From positions 16,191,006 through 16,255,005 of the forward strand of contig NC_092661.1 in assembly GCF_032118995.1 (NCBI RefSeq): DNA of 64,000 nt, given 5' to 3'. This DNA is from Asterias amurensis (lineage: Eukaryota; Echinodermata; Asteroidea; Forcipulatida; Asteriidae). Below, piece by piece: positions 54,801-64,000 of this stretch. The notes beneath the pieces are model-generated. The model had not been told where the DNA came from. It saw nothing but the letters and a program-made list of their open reading frames with translations, and searched no databases. The stretch's first letter is position 1. Every line of letters begins with the position of its first letter. A program made the translations under genes and the position numbers.

Positions 54801-57800
54801 CATGGGAAAAAGACCTATCGCCCCATGGTATGGTAAACTGGGAAAGCCACCAGTCTGTGCTCAATCGGAGACTTTTGGACAGTCCTTTTTTAACAGTTCT
54901 CGCCAGAAGTGCTCAGACCTACGCGTGCTATACCAGTTAATCTTAGAACTTGTCTTTGTACCACAATATTCAAATCTCTTCTCAAAACTTATCTTATGTC
55001 ACAGGTTTTCGAGGACTAGTTTTTGTTGCGTCTGTTTTTCTTTGGTTTGTTTTTGTTTTGTTTGATGTTGGTTTTTACTGCGCCTTGAACACCCAGCAGG
55101 GTGGATACGTGTGCATTACAAGTCTTAATATTATTATTATTAATACTGAGCATTTGTGCGCATGCTCAGAGCTGCAAAAAAGGACCGCTGTTTGCTCTGC
55201 CAGCGTCTAAAAAGTCTCCCATTGCAATGGAATTTAGGCTACTGTTGGGAAAGAAAAGGTTTCCCAACCTTGGTCAATTTCTGCAGTGGCAATCTGTGGC
55301 ACTGATCACCATACAATGACAGGAAAGTGCAGCATGGGTAACTGCACCATTAAGCTCCAAGCATAGACCTTCATCATGCCATCACCATCTTGGTCAAGTT
55401 CCCTGTTTCCATAACAGTAATGAATGCTAATATTCATTGCGCAAAAATGGCACCAGGCTATTATTTCGTCCAGCCTCAGTTTGGTTACAATGAGTTGGAA
55501 TGGAGTAAAGTCAAGATGGCCACACCGTGATAAAGGTCTAGAGGAGAGAATTTGAGGCAGTTTGGAATTTGCACGAGTATGAGGTTCTATTCAGTGCACT
55601 ACAAGTGTTACTAAGCCCAAGCTCTAGACTATTGATGAAAATGTGCATTTTTAATTAAAGACAGTGGACACTTTTGGTAATTGTCAAAGACTAGCCATCA
55701 CAGTTGGTGTATCTCAACATATGCATAAAATAACAAACCTGTGAAATTTGAGCTCAATCGGTCATCGAACTTGCGAGATAATAACACGAAGTTGTGTGCG
55801 TTTAGATGGTTGATTTCGAGACCTCAAGTTCTAAACTTGAGGTCTCTAAATCAAATTCGTGGAAAACTACATGTACTTCTTTCTCGAAAACTATGGCACT
55901 TCAGAGGGAGCCGTTTCTCACAATGTTTTATACCATCAACCTCTCCCCAAGAAAGGTTTTATGCCAATAATTATTTTAAGTAATTACCAATAGTGTCCAC
56001 TGCCTTTAAGGAGGGGCTCCAAAGTCAAATAAAGTTTTGTGATTCACTCATTTTGCAATAGGTAGAGTCCTCGTATAAGTTGGGGGAAAAAAAATCTTAC
56101 ACAACAATTTTGCAAATTTACCCTATATTTGATTGGAGTATCACAAAACGGAACTCGACCATGCAGCCCCCTTTAAATCATTTCACCAGCAGAAATTTGT
56201 AGAAATAAAAGAAACATATATTACCTTCTTCGTTTTTCTTCCGTTCTTTTTCCTGAGGGAAACAGAAGTGGGGAAAAAATAAACAAAATTTATAACAACT
56301 ATAATTTGTGCTCAAATTTACTGAGCAATATAGTGCAGTGGTATACAGCAGCAGAATGGATTAGTCAAACATTTGTACAGCATCACAAAACAGTTCAAGG
56401 TATGTTGTTATTCTGTGTGGGGTGCAAGGGGAGGGGGGGAGGGGAGGAGGGTGCTTTGAAGTTTAAAGGAGAGGAACAAGGGGCAAGGTTTTTATTTGTG
56501 TGCAAACTCTGACATGTAAGGAGCCAAAACGTAGGGTTAGGATGTTTAACCAAAGCAGACAGTAACCACAACATTTGAGACATTCCTTTTTTCTAATTTT
56601 AGTCCCAGAAACTATCGAGGGAGAATGATTGGCATCCCTTTTGATGGTTGGAATGTTTCTTATCTTAATACCCTACAATTACATTATTGAAGAAAACAAA
56701 GGAGCTAAAATGGACCCCCCCCCCAAAAAAAAAAAACCAAAAAAAAACCCAGAGAGCAAAGTTACTCATTCCCCAAGAATACCTAAGTCTTATAGCGCAC
56801 AGTACTCAGGATGCTTAGTATATGCATTTTTTCAGAAAGATAGGTCATTGAGGTTATGAATTCTGAAACCCAATTATGTAAATATAAGGGATAACAAGGT
56901 GCTACGACCTACTCAGCAGCCACTGCTAGGAACATCAGGGGGAACCCCTTCTCTTCTCTAAGTGTTACAAGGGATCTTTTACGTGCATTACACAACGCAG
57001 GGGACCAACGCTTTACGCCTCATCCTAAGGACAAAACAATTTTTTTTTAGTGTCTTGCTTAAGGACACAAGTGTAACGACTTTCGGACCCACACTCTATC
57101 AGAAACACCAGAGTTTGAGTCCGGTGTGCAAGTCCCCTAAAAAAGTTTCTTTCTTCTTTTCCAATCGGACAATCCAAACACTCTTTTGTGCACCCAGCCA
57201 CTGCAAGACCAACACGGGTTACAGCACACCAAAGGAATACATCAAATCTTTACCACTTCAGTGGCCTCGGAATTGCCCTTGAGCCACGACGGACGATTAG
57301 TCATAACTTGAGGTTGCGTCCCATAGAAGTCATCTTCGTCACTGAAAGTTTTTGGAGTCGGGTCTGATGGACTAGACTCGGGTTCAACATTTTGAGTTGT
57401 GTTTTCAAGATTTTTGTTTTGTTGCCTTGAGCTCTCTTGCTCGGTGGTGGGCGATAAGAAACTGGGTTTGTAACTATCTGAGTTTTCATGAGCGGGTTTT
57501 GGGAATGTGAGCTTGGATTTCGCTGCCGGGGTTGAGTTTACGAAGCTCGGTTTGTATCCAGAGCTTTCTGGTTTAGCGCCAAAGAAACTGGGTCTTTTGT
57601 ACACTGTTGGCTGTTGGTAAAAGGAAAGAATTTGGATAAGATATTGAGCGATTTTTATTTGAGATCAAGGTCAATCAAACAAACACTTGTACATACGCCT
57701 ACTGAAGTAGTTTGAAAAACCAGGGCCCTATTTCATGACTCTGCTTATCGCCCGTTCAAATGTTCAAGTGCCAATTACTACGCTAGCTGTGTCAGCGAAG

Positions 57801-60770
57801 AATGCCTGGTACCGTAGACTATGCAACGCAGAAGCAAAAATTCCCTGCTAACCCGTGAAATACACTCGATTTCCCTGCTTTTGTAAGTAAGCGCAAACTC
57901 TTTGCTTACAGTAAGCAGGGCCATGAAATTGGCCCAGAGTTTGAGTCCAGTGCGCTTATCCGTTCAGCAGCGACACGCCAAATAGTTCCGTAACAATTTG
58001 TAAAATTAATATTACTTATCATCAGACAAATCTGAGCACTTTGTAAGATCTATCCAAGAAATTCGTCTGAAGTATTTTATGATGAGAAGTTTAGATTATT
58101 TTTTAGGTAGGTGGGGGGGTGGTTGGAGCAAAAGACCACAAACCTTTGCCTCCTCTTCTTGTTTCCTCTTTGCAGCTTCATCCTCGTCTCTTCTCCTTTG
58201 TCTCTCCGCTTCTTCACGCCTTCGCATCGCCTCAAATTCATTCTCTTCCTCCTCCTTCTTCCTCCGTTCCCTCTCCTCTCTCTCCTGCCGTTCCCGTCGC
58301 TCTTCCATCCTCCTCCGCTCCGCCTCCGCATTGTCGTTTGTCTCTTTCTTCCTCTCGAATCCCTTGTCGAGATCCCGGAGTATCTTCTCATGCTCTGAGA
58401 GCTCCTCGTCCTTCTGTTTAAGATCCGTGCCATGTTCCTTCTTCTCGTCTTCCGTTTTTACTTCCTTCCCTGCGTCCTTCGGGGATTTCACCCTGGACGC
58501 CTTCTCCTCTCGACGTTTCGCCTCCTCCGCAGAGAGCGCCCGTTGCTGCTTCTCAGGGGGTGGGCGTGGCACCTTGGGCTGCTCGGCTGTGGAGGTCGCC
58601 TTGCTCACCATGAGAGGCTTGAAGTTGGTCGGGGACACGCCCTGTTTCAGTTTTGTAGGCGGTTTGATGAGACGATTGCTGTAAATGTTTCGAACTTCAA
58701 GCTCTTTTTCTTTTTCCTGGCAACGAGAAGTAAACAAATCAAATTTTAAGAGTAATGTACTAGATGGGTAGAGCTGGCTTAACATTAGCAGACAGTGCTC
58801 ATGTTTTTTGTAATCAACAATACACATGTACATGAAAAAAACAAGCAGATACGTTTTTCAAAAAAAAAAACACCAGGGAAACTGAGTAAATTTTAAATGA
58901 TTTAGGGTTGAACAATGACAAATTGAATCTAAATAGAGTAGATCCCTTGGCTGATGCTTTCCAGGTTGTATCGTAAACTTGGGCATGATCCCTGGCTACA
59001 CGACAGTTAATGGCTTCTGAATGGCACCCCCGACAACAGATTTTGGCATAATAGAGAGAACACCAACATACTTGTAGGGCTGGATAGCTCAGTTGGTTAA
59101 AAAAGCACCAGCACGATAATACGGAGAACATTAATTCAAATCCCGCTCCAGTAAATTTGTGTTTGTTTAACCCCAAATAATTTTGTGAAAATTATGGGAC
59201 CATTAGAAAACAAACATTAGTATATAAAACTTATAATAATCGGTTTTTATTATAGCGCTGTACAAACCCGAAGGACATGTCAAAGCGCTTCAAACATTAT
59301 GGTCACTGGGCCATTTAATTCATTCCTTAAAACCATCTCAGCTCCCTGGGGAGTATATACAGCCAGGCAACAAATATACGCTACTAAGCTAAATCAATCA
59401 AAAGAACCATCTCTGCCCTGACAGGTACCCATTTACCCCTGGGTTGGAGAGAAACAATAGTAACTAAGTGTCTTGCTCAAAGATGCAAGTTTCTAAACTG
59501 GGACTCAAATACACACTACATGTTTTTAACACTCACTCTGAGTTGTAGCTGATACCGTTCATTCTCCATCTCCAATCTCTCGATCTGACCCATCAGCTCT
59601 TGTTCCTTGGTCTGTCTCTCGTGGAGCTCATGTCGTTGGTTCTTCTTCATATTAGCCACGTAGCGTTCCAGATCCCTCACCGTCTTGTCTCGTTTCTCGA
59701 CTTTCTCCTCCATACGCTCGACTCGGCGCTGGAGCTCGTGCCTCTCCAGTAGACCCTTGTCTTCGGCAACACCCTTGATGCGTTTCAGCTCGTCTTGGGT
59801 CTGATTGAGCTGCTCGTCCTTGTCCTTTATACGGCGATCTCGGTCTTTGTCGCGCTCCTGTTTATGACAGAAATTTGTCCATTAGTTTAGTTCTCATGTG
59901 TTAAGGCATGTATGAACCAAATTTTGCTTATTGTTTGGCAGCCCTATTAAAAAAAATTGCATTAGAAGTCAACACAAAACTTCAGGCTACACCTAGGCCA
60001 TGCTGAAGCATGTGTTACAGGCACTAGACACTATTGGTAATTACTAAAAATAACTGCTAGTATAAAACTTACTTAGTAACGAGGATATGTTTTCTTTAAT
60101 TATTCACTTGCAAAGTCTTCTACACAGATTGAGTCCAAGTTTGCACAGATTTGTAAGTGTATGCTTATTTTGGTTTACACCGAATGAAAACACTGGTCTA
60201 AGAGAAAACTGGTCTGTGACAATAACTAAAGGTGTCCAGCCGTCAATTTCACAAAGAGTTAAGACTCGTCTTATCTTGAGTTTTACTTGAGTATTAAAGG
60301 ACGAGTAACTCGTCCTAACTAAGGATTAATCTTAAGGTCTGCATGCTACAGTGCAGGGTTGGGACTCGTCCTAAGACTCTTAAGTTAGGAAGAGTTTTGT
60401 GAAATCGACAGCAGTGCCCCTAAATCTTGCTACAATTTACCTGATACTTGCGTATTCTACGACGCATGCTATCCAGCTCTGCGCTGTGCTTCTTTAGCAT
60501 CTGCGGCAGCTCGCTCTCCTCGGCATCGTACTTGGACAGCGCCCTCTCTTGTCGGCGCTGGAGCTGCTTCAGGAGTTTGTTCTCCCGCATCGTCTCATCG
60601 TGCTCCTGCTGCAGCTGGTTGAACTCGTTGCGGAGCCGGCTGATGGTGTGTCCCTTGGCGGAGAGCATGCGTTTTTGCACCTCGGTGTTGCGGGGTGAGG
60701 CCTGGCTGCTCGCTATGCTGTTGGAGCGTTTGGTGTTGTTGGCGGCAGCGGGTTTCTTGATCGGGGTTTT
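51188..60770 (-). CDS. LCA5: Lebercilin (LCA5), ciliary coiled-coil protein
   Basis: Lebercilin associates with the ciliary axoneme and intraflagellar-transport machinery; human LCA5 mutations cause Leber congenital amaurosis. Minus-strand exons 60770-60441, 59857-59537, 58716-58144, 57610-57254, 56252-56225, 54366-54148 and 51843-51188 join in phase to 827 residues; human lebercilin is about 700. The conserved lebercilin domain spans roughly 45-250: KRMLSAKGHTISRLRNEFNQ, ENKLLKQLQRRQERAL, ERYVANMKKNQRHELHERQ, then KEKELEVRNIYSNRL. Next is a charged Glu/Arg single-helix region (about 330-405), YKPSF/YKRPSF repeats, DLLLARMKDIDEG, NYNFTRPVENLHNGMP and an acidic end SHDSLDDIDDIEEVIL. An RFX X-box lies at 62705-62718. 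The N-terminal start is not certain: the first exon seen begins in phase 0 without an ATG. Confidence 0.92.
52618..52817. mobile_element. Foldback MITE in LCA5 last intron
   Basis: CGATCCATTAAGCCCCGCCC and inverse GGGCGGAGCCTAATGGATCG. Confidence 0.75.
54148..54366 (-). CDS. LCA5: LCA5 exon F
   Basis: 219 nt, phase 1 to phase 1. Acceptor ATCTTCACAG, donor GCGG/GTAATT. Encodes RARKLDYSSDEDDDKVPFFG, then a Ser/Ala-rich stretch and SVRDLHKYTRGDGSN. Without splicing it would stop eight codons downstream. Confidence 0.82.
54730..55140 (+). mobile_element. LINE 3' end in an LCA5-flanking intron
   Basis: Encodes LPVNLRTCLCTTIFKSLLK at about 54940-55005 and carries the same 3'UTR as 42960-43205, ending in ATT repeats. 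It is inserted antisense to LCA5, between the 28-nt exon and the 54148-54366 exon. Confidence 0.6.
55364..55541. mobile_element. MITE, TAGACCTTTATCACGG family, copy 2
   Basis: Inverse of 23555-23733, with ends ATAGACCTTCATCATGCC and GTGATAAAGGTCTA. In an LCA5 intron. Confidence 0.8.
55655..56009. mobile_element. TTAA MITE, family A, in LCA5 intron
   Basis: TTAA at both ends with central stem. Sits about 215 bases downstream (in gene sense) of the 28-nt exon. Confidence 0.87.
56225..56252 (-). CDS. LCA5: LCA5 28-nt microexon
   Basis: Acceptor TTTCCCTCAG, donor GAAG/GTAATA. Encodes EKERKKNEE and changes the phase from 0 to 1, exactly what is needed to join 57254-57610 to 54366-54148. Confidence 0.75.
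56895..57128 (-). mobile_element. tRNA-Ser/Leu-like SINE, minus orientation
   Basis: Inverse of the 37610-37995 body (AAGGTGCTACGACC to ACACCAGAGTTTGAG), diverged. In an LCA5 intron, 126 bases from exon D. Confidence 0.7.
57254..57610 (-). CDS. LCA5: LCA5 exon D (YKPSF repeats)
   Basis: 357 nt, phase 0 to phase 0. Acceptor TACCAACAG, donor GAAGTG/GTAAAG. Contains YKRPSFFGAKP, YKPSFVNS and YKPSFLSP, echoing PSF motifs of vertebrate lebercilin tails. If the donor is skipped, the frame stops three codons later (KI-stop near 57242), a possible short isoform. Confidence 0.8.
57722..57938. mobile_element. GGCCCAATTTCATGG foldback repeat in LCA5 intron
   Basis: CAGGGCCCTATTTCATGAC and inverse CCATGAAATTGGCCCAG. 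Confidence 0.8.
58144..58716 (-). CDS. LCA5: LCA5 exon C (NIYSNR motif and charged helix)
   Basis: 573 nt, phase 0 to phase 0. Acceptor CGTTGCCAG, donor GCAAAG/GTTTGT. Starts EKEKELEVRNIYSNRL, the hallmark end of the lebercilin domain. A proline-rich link follows, then about 80 residues of Glu/Arg/Lys repeats likely to form a single alpha-helix. Confidence 0.93.
58895..59165 (+). mobile_element. tRNA-derived SINE, third family
   Basis: The tRNA-like part GGCTGGATAGCTCAGTTGGT to TTCAAATCCCGCTCC (59087-59150) has a good A box. The upstream body CAGGTTGTATCGTAAACTTG is shared with 41016-41160. Confidence 0.7.
59280..59500 (-). mobile_element. SINE relic in LCA5 intron
   Basis: CTCAGCTCCCTGGGGAGTAT, TACCCATTTACCCCTGGG and TGTCTTGCTCAAAG match the second SINE family. 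Confidence 0.6.
59537..59857 (-). CDS. LCA5: LCA5 exon B (coiled coil)
   Basis: 321 nt, phase 0 to phase 0. Acceptor ATAAACAG, donor CTCAGA/GTGAGT. Encodes continuous heptad-rich coil: ERDKDRDRRIKDKDEQLNQ, RHELQRRVERMEEKVEKR, ending ERYQLQLR. Confidence 0.92.
60014..60240. mobile_element. MITE, family A, degraded, in LCA5 intron
   Basis: GGCACTAGACACTATTGG start and family A body. The right end is cut by a CWG hairpin element at 60238. Confidence 0.65.
60238..60416. mobile_element. CWG hairpin MITE in LCA5 intron
   Basis: CAG both ends (GTCCAG-CCGTCAATTTCAC, GTGAAATCGACAG-CAG). Inserted at the end of a family A relic. Confidence 0.8.
60441..60770 (-). CDS. LCA5: LCA5 exon A (start of lebercilin domain)
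   Basis: 330 nt, phase 0 to phase 0. Acceptor GCTTTCCAG, donor TATCAG/GTAAAT. Encodes a Lys/Ala/Ser-rich lead (KTPIKKPAAANNTKRSN), then the first coiled-coil segment ending SMRRRIRKYQ. Confidence 0.9.
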
Positions 60771-61410
60771 CTGGAAAGCTAATCAAGATAGCGGAATGTT
60801 ATTAATACTAGTGTTCTGCACAATAAATGCAGAAATTAACCAAGATGAAATAGATTGATTTAAAGAAAGGTGCGGATATCATTCACAATTTATATTTTTA
60901 ACAATTTACATTGGGCAAGTCCTGACGTACAATCTCTTCACTTTTGCCACAAAATCTAAATGGATTGAAGACCATAACCATATTGCATTCTCGGGTACAT
61001 TAAGTACAAACTGTTCAAAAATTAAAAATGTTACACTTACAGGCCCATTTTAAAACCATTCATAGCTCTTTACAGAAACTATTTTACTTAATGTTGACGT
61101 TGACTTCATTAAATCCTTCAAAAAAAATTAAATCCACAAATAAAAAAATAAAATATAAAAATATAAACAGCAATAACTTTTAATTGTCTTCTGGTTTTTT
61201 TAAAAAGTGTTTTTCATAAATTGTCAAGTAATAATTCACAATGCAAACTGACCGGACTAAATTTTAAAAGATTTAAAATCTGTCATTATGAGCAAATTCC
61301 TAACGGGGCTTCAAATAGTCAGACAGAGCAAAAGCCATAGTTTAAAAAAGGGCCATTAGGCACTTTCACAAAAACAACACAAAGCTGGAAATACAACCCT
61401 TGCCATTTAC

Positions 61411-61422
61411 CTCTGTGTGCAT
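61411..61422 (-). CDS. LCA5: Candidate LCA5 initiator mini-exon
   Basis: ATG CAC ACA GAG followed by GTAAAT would supply a start and join in phase 0 to exon A (MHTE/KTPIKK). The Kozak context is weak and such short matches arise by chance, so this is only a candidate; the real first exon may lie beyond the window. Confidence 0.25.
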
Positions 61423-61501
61423 CCAAGTAGCACAACAGCAATCAAGGGTCAGGGGACCAGGCTTTTTTTTTTTCTACCAGCCTCCGTTTGGTAATCAAGA
61501 A

Positions 61502-62065
61502 GTGTCGTGGCCGAACGGTTAAGAGCACCGAATTCAAACTCTGGTGTTTCTGATCAGCAGAGTGTGGGTTCGAATCCCTAGCCATGACACTTGTGTCCTT
61601 TAAGCAGGACACTTTTCAAACCATTGCTTCATCCTTCGGATGGGACGTACATGCAAAGCCGTTGGTCCCATGTGTTGTGTAACGCATGTAAAAGAACCCA
61701 GGGGTGGATTTCACAAAGAGTTAGGACTAGTCTTATCTCGAGTTAGGACCAGTTACTCGTCCTAACTTAGGACTATCCATGTAATTTGTATATCTCCTAG
61801 GACTAGTCCTAAGTTAGGACTGGTCCCAACTCTTTGTGAAATCCACCCCAGTGCACTTATCGAAAATAGAAGGGGTTCGCCCCAGTGTTCCTGGCTGTGG
61901 CTGCTGCATAGCACCTTGTAAACCCTTAAGGTGCTAAATAATTGGGTCTCAGAATTCATCACTGCAATAACCTATCTTTCTGAAAGTTTGTATACTCCGG
62001 GCCTTGAGTACATGTACCTTGTTTGGTAGATACATGCGCTATATAAGACTTTGATATTATTATTA
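61502..62065 (+). mobile_element. tRNA-Ser/Leu-like SINE, full copy with nested MITE
   Basis: The head GTGTCGTGGCCGAACGGTTA to GGGTTCGAATCC pairs with CCATGACAC like a long-variable-arm tRNA. A unique body (CTTCGGATGGGACGT) and an ATT tail follow. A CWG hairpin is inserted at 61700-61853. Confidence 0.85.
61700..61853. mobile_element. CWG hairpin MITE nested in a SINE
   Basis: CAG target repeat on both sides. The uninterrupted SINE at 37795 reads AACCCAGTGCA at the same point. Confidence 0.9.
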
Positions 62066-62704
62066 TTTTAATATTAAGATGGGTGCCACCCAAAATTCTA
62101 ACCAATCATTCTCCCCTTTATTACATGCGTCACCAGAAAAATACCAAGCCCATGTTGGAAATCAATGAATAACAAATCAATAAAAATGTAACTACATGTA
62201 GCACAGCCGATTAAGGCCAAATAACAAACATTAAAAACATGTTTGTAAATAGCATCCTCATTTTTTTGAAAAAAAGGAAGGAGGAGGGCCTTTTATTTTT
62301 TTATTTTCTTGTTAGTTTTAAATGGCCACCCCACATTTTTTAATACAAACAGTTGGGCTATTTTTCAAATATGTTTTTTTTTTGCTGAGATTGTTAAATT
62401 TATATAAATTCTTTATTTTCATAACAAAAATAGAATATAAAAAAATTCAGGAAAAAAAAAGAAGGTCGGCCTCTAAAAAGGAAGCGGGCGGGGATGCTAA
62501 ACATGTTCTTAATTTTTTTGGCCTTACAAGTATTAGTAGTACTGTTAGATGCTCTGGGCGCCTTTCGTGCGTACACGTACGTGATGAAGACCAGATGTCC
62601 ACACACGCTTATCTTCATGCCGGTCTCTTAATTACACGAATTACATTCGATACAATGCGACCTTGCCTGCATAACATCAGATACATACATCTTCATTCAG
62701 CTCC

Positions 62705-62718
62705 GTCACCAAGGCAAC
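62705..62718. promoter_or_regulatory. X-box (RFX site), candidate LCA5 promoter element
   Basis: GTCACCAAGGCAAC matches the RFX consensus GTHNYYATRRNAAC in both half-sites, with only the central AT changed to AA. X-boxes near the start of ciliary genes bind RFX factors. This one is 1.9 kb upstream of the first recognised LCA5 exon. Confidence 0.55.
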
Positions 62719-63669
62719 AGCCAACCAAAGGAGGAAGTCAGACCCAATAAAGAAACTTGCGCAGCAATGACAAACAGAGTACTTGCAAATGGAGGCATAA
62801 TGAAAAACACATCTAGATGTTTGTATCTGGACTTTCTTACTGCCTGTCTTAAACATTCATGAATGAAAAGTGACATTGTATCAAAATGACATGAGATGTG
62901 AGGCAGAGGAGTGTACAGCATTTGTGAGCGTTGAAATTGCATACACCATGTATATCAAACTCTAATTACATGTAGGAATAACATCAATAGTAACACAGCA
63001 TTGTTCTTACATGCACAATTTTTTTTGTCTGGCTTTGCGAGTCTATGCAATTTTTGTGCTAAAACAGCAGCCCTAAAATGTTGGGCCCTGGCCTGCATAT
63101 CAGGGACTAAGACCACATAAAAAAAAAAAATTGTTGATCGTCCCTGTCTGACCGTTCAAACACCCCCCCCCAACCCCATTTTTTTGTTTTTTTATTTTAC
63201 CCATGTCTGGATATCTCTTTATACTTTTACTAATTTACTGCCCAGACTTTTCAGATGATTTTTCTTTTTCACAATGTAAAGGTTTGAAAAGATATTTAAA
63301 GAAGGTTTTTATTCATGTTGGCAAAGCATGAACAATTCTTCAAATATTTACTTGGGCTACACTTTGCTTAGTTGTTTGAAAAAGTTCACAGAAAATGTCA
63401 TCCAGGAGTTAAATCTGTTTGACAAAACTATTGAATACATCAAAAGCACACAAACCCTCTGTTTTAGAGTGATTGTGATGATTTCTTTATTCTTGATTTT
63501 ATATTTGGCATGTCAACAAAACTAAAAAAAAAAAAAAACTTCTTCCCTCCCCCATCTGCCTGCCCCCCCCCCCAAAAAAGGACGATCAACAATGTTTTTA
63601 TTATGTGACCCAGTTTCATAGTTGTAAGCACAGACATTTGTGTAGCACAGAAAACTCCAAGTCTGTAAT

Positions 63670-63839
63670 TCTCGCTGTTGAGAATTTATATTGTTTTAAT
63701 GTTTTCTCAAAAAGTAAAGCATTTCATGGAACTATATTTCAAGAAATGTCTTTAACCATTACCTTCTGTAAACCCTATAAGTTATTTGTAAATCTGTGAA
63801 CTTTTTTTATTCTGTACCGAAAGGGTCCAATGACTTTAA
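63670..63839. mobile_element. MITE, CCATTGG subfamily, right half
   Basis: Matches 29975-30132 (TTTTCTCAAAAAGTAAAGCA, TTACCTTCTGTAAACCCT), ending at TTTAA. Confidence 0.7.
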
Positions 63840-64000
63840 ACATTTCTTTTCAAAAGTTGGTCCCTCTGTTTAGACATCGGAGTAGATATTATGCTCACTC
63901 AGGCAGAATAATCCCAAAAGAGAAACGTTACTGACAGTAACACTTCTCAGATTCTAAATTTTGGGATGTAAAAACTAAATGTGTTTTTACATAACCACAT

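Larger units (their letters stand above)
62066..64000. other. Region upstream of LCA5
   Basis: Holds the X-box at 62705 and a minus-strand possible donor CATCAC/GTACGT near 62583 that could end a non-coding first exon. Frames at 62322-62750 show no known product. Confidence 0.4.

Noticed and set aside
58079..58749. Plus-strand frames of up to 201 codons opposite LCA5 exon C
   Set aside because: Mirror frames of the Glu/Arg-rich LCA5 exon; composition (Ser/Leu/Phe runs) is explained by the antisense of GAG/AGG codons.
1..64000. CRISPR arrays, operons or prokaryotic insertion sequences
   Set aside because: Spliced genes and animal-type repeats throughout; no spaced direct-repeat arrays or ribosome-binding-site-led gene runs were seen.

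Overview
The window is an animal nuclear genome segment: genes are split by introns with GT-AG junctions, gene density is low, and miniature inverted-repeat elements (MITEs), tRNA-derived SINEs, non-LTR retrotransposon 3' ends and microsatellites fill most of the space. The repeat families look to me like those of an echinoderm, most likely a sea star. That is a memory-based inference, not a sequence match.

Five protein-coding loci can be supported. (1) At 1477-8006, minus strand, is the 5' half of BCKDHB, the E1-beta subunit of the mitochondrial branched-chain 2-oxoacid dehydrogenase; five exons join in phase and the rest runs off the left edge. (2, 3) At 13661-14254 and 27341-28090, minus strand, are two paralogous secreted proteins, probably GPI-anchored, each on one coding exon. 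(4) At 40013-45953, plus strand, is a five-exon gene of about 860 residues. It joins several bZIP-like basic modules to the HTH and DDE region of a Harbinger/ISL2EU-type transposase with a damaged catalytic triad, so it looks like a domesticated transposase. (5) At 51188-60770, minus strand, is LCA5 (lebercilin), a ciliary coiled-coil protein. Seven exons including a 28-nt microexon join in phase to 827 residues. A good X-box (RFX site) lies upstream at 62705-62718.

Between the genes (8.5-13 kb, 14.3-27 kb, 28-39 kb, 46-51 kb) repeats dominate. One large group of MITE families is flanked by TTAA and shares an internal hairpin; about 20 copies of the commonest family are here. A second hairpin family is flanked by CTG or CAG. 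There are also an internally deleted Tc1-like element with long inverted repeats, a decayed CR1/Rex1-like reverse transcriptase, tRNA-Ser/Leu-like SINEs, a TTTG array of about 80 units and a TTG/TCG tract. Several insertions are nested or touch splice sites, which gives relative ages and in one case (17.0-17.7 kb) an empty site beside a filled site.

The five genes do not form a shared pathway; their proximity looks incidental. All exon joins are read by eye from splice consensus, phase and recalled family similarity. No transcript data or database search was available.
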